A stretch of DNA of 64,000 nt from Patiriisocius marinus. Its GTDB lineage: Bacteria > Bacteroidota > Bacteroidia > Flavobacteriales > Flavobacteriaceae. The DNA is taken from the NCBI RefSeq assembly GCF_008974325.1, contig NZ_BKCG01000010.1, positions 1 to 64,000 of the forward strand, read 5' to 3'. Shown in pieces: positions 63,336 through 64,000 of this stretch (position 1 is its first letter; each line of letters opens with the position of its first letter). The translations under genes and the position numbers were made by a program. The notes under the pieces were generated by a model. The model was not told the origin of the DNA, ran no database searches, and saw nothing but the letters and a program-made list of their open reading frames with translations.

Positions 63336-64000
63336 GTTCCTTCGTGAGCAAACTTATTTCGATTTCAAGATTTCGAAGTACACTTTCTTGTGTATTATTA
63401 GGAGTTTTAGGGTTCTCTATTTTACTTAACAGTTTTGTTACGGCTTTAGCTTCAAGTTGTTTCGACATGGTCCCCATTTTGTGAGCTGTTGCTCTCCATA
63501 ATAAATCATTTTTTGAAAGTATTGCTTGCGATAACGTTGCCATATTTTTATTCGTTTCTTCTATAAATACTTTTACTACTTCTTTAGAAGTTTCTTTATC
63601 CGGGAGAAATTCTTCCAAGGTTCTATTATTAAAGCTAGTGTACTGTTTTCTGTTTATAGAAGGATTATAAACTACTTTTTTGATAGTTGAAATATTCAAT
63701 AATTCAGCTAATTGCGCTAGGGTAAACGGTTTTGCTATTACTGCTTTAAAACCTAGTTTTTGATAATATTCTTTATTTGGTTGTAGGTTGCCAGACATCA
63801 AAAAAATGGGTTGTCCTTTATAGTTCGCTACAATACCTTTATAAATTTTCTTTAAAATTTCTTCGCCATTGTCTTCTGGCATTTGTAAATCAGTTAAAAT
63901 GAAATCAAACTCTTTAGGAGTGTTCTTTTTTAAATTTTCAAAACTAGAAAAGCAATGCGCTTTAATGTTTAGTTGAAGAAAAAGTACTTCTAATAATTTT
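63313..64000 (-). CDS. hybrid histidine kinase, C-terminal part (receiver + HPt), runs off window
   Basis: The frame is open to the window edge, so only the last 229 or so codons are seen. They hold a response-regulator receiver domain with the acceptor Asp in 'DFILTDLQMPEDNGEE' (about 63890-63910) and 'MSGNLQPN', 'KPFTLAQL' further on. A histidine phosphotransfer domain follows, with the active His in 'ATAHKMGTMSK'. Sensor and kinase domains must lie beyond 64000. It likely passes phosphate through its HPt to the NtrC-type regulator encoded opposite. An internal ATG at 63882 would miss the acceptor Asp and is not a real start. Confidence 0.88.
   Translation of the reverse strand, partial: KLLEVLFLQLNIKAHCFSSFENLKKNTPKEFDFILTDLQMPEDNGEEILKKIYKGIVANYKGQPIFLMSGNLQPNKEYYQKLGFKAVIAKPFTLAQLAELLNISTIKKVVYNPSINRKQYTSFNNRTLEEFLPDKETSKEVVKVFIEETNKNMATLSQAILSKNDLLWRATAHKMGTMSKQLEAKAVTKLLSKIENPKTPNNTQESVLRNLEIEISLLTKELKHYLNQ

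Overview
The window is a stretch of a low-GC Bacteroidota chromosome, most probably a marine-type member of the Flavobacteriaceae. The pointers are TAnnTTTG-type -7 promoter boxes (upstream of rpsL, rpsD, carA, argS and ffh, among others), a SusC/SusD/SusE-like set, an ECF sigma-FecR-TonB receptor signalling set, DUF5723, DUF3570, DUF4266 and CtlX families typical of this phylum, and the characteristic RpoA and ribosomal protein sequences.

Layout. (1) 1-4790 is an accessory region and the most unusual part of the window. It is a head-to-tail array of small gene cassettes separated by 125-197 bp imperfect inverted-repeat sites. Each cassette begins with about 8-9 bases that are the reverse complement of the start of the site at its own far end, and every junction carries the form AAC...G|TT. 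This is the architecture of integron cassettes and attC sites, but the site sequences differ from the usual consensus and no integrase is in the window. The arms differ in a systematic way so that the bottom strand would pair with G.T wobbles where the top strand has A-C mismatches. (2) 4790-14763 holds a Crp/Fnr regulator with a DUF2892 membrane protein, PaiB-like and DUF1569 proteins, radC, a DUF7033-like protein with a HAD phosphatase, a three-gene envelope operon, rarA and a rhomboid protease. (3) 14768-23001 is on the minus strand: rlmB, a SusC-SusD-SusE-like uptake locus and a BamA/TamA-like outer membrane protein.

(4) 23206-40690 is the ribosomal superoperon: str (rpsL, rpsG, fusA), S10, spc (with secY and infA) and alpha (rpsM, rpsK, rpsD, rpoA, rplQ). 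It is nearly gapless except for a terminator between rpsJ and rplC, a 124-nt gap before rpsH, an 80-nt gap before infA, a terminator plus new promoter between rpsK and rpsD, and a 75-nt gap before rplQ. S14 and L36 are both of the zinc-free type. (5) 40780-45890 carries carA, eno, gltA and an amidinotransferase-fold hydrolase, most with their own terminators.

(6) 45910-48868 (minus strand) is a four-gene operon of thioredoxin, ApbE flavin transferase, DUF4266 lipoprotein and DUF3570 outer membrane-type protein, probably an envelope redox or flavinylation module. (7) 49044-54064 holds ctlX, a nucleotide-sugar-epimerase-like SDR fused to DUF2867, two small unknowns and argS. (8) 54082-59613 (minus strand) holds the sigma-FecR-TonB receptor signalling system and a secreted amidohydrolase. 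(9) 59839-64000 holds ffh, a small secreted protein, an NtrC-type response regulator, and convergently the 3' end of a hybrid histidine kinase that runs off the window.

No rRNA, tRNA, CRISPR array or insertion sequence was recognised. Many convergent pairs overlap or nearly touch at their stop codons, so the chromosome is compact outside the cassette array.
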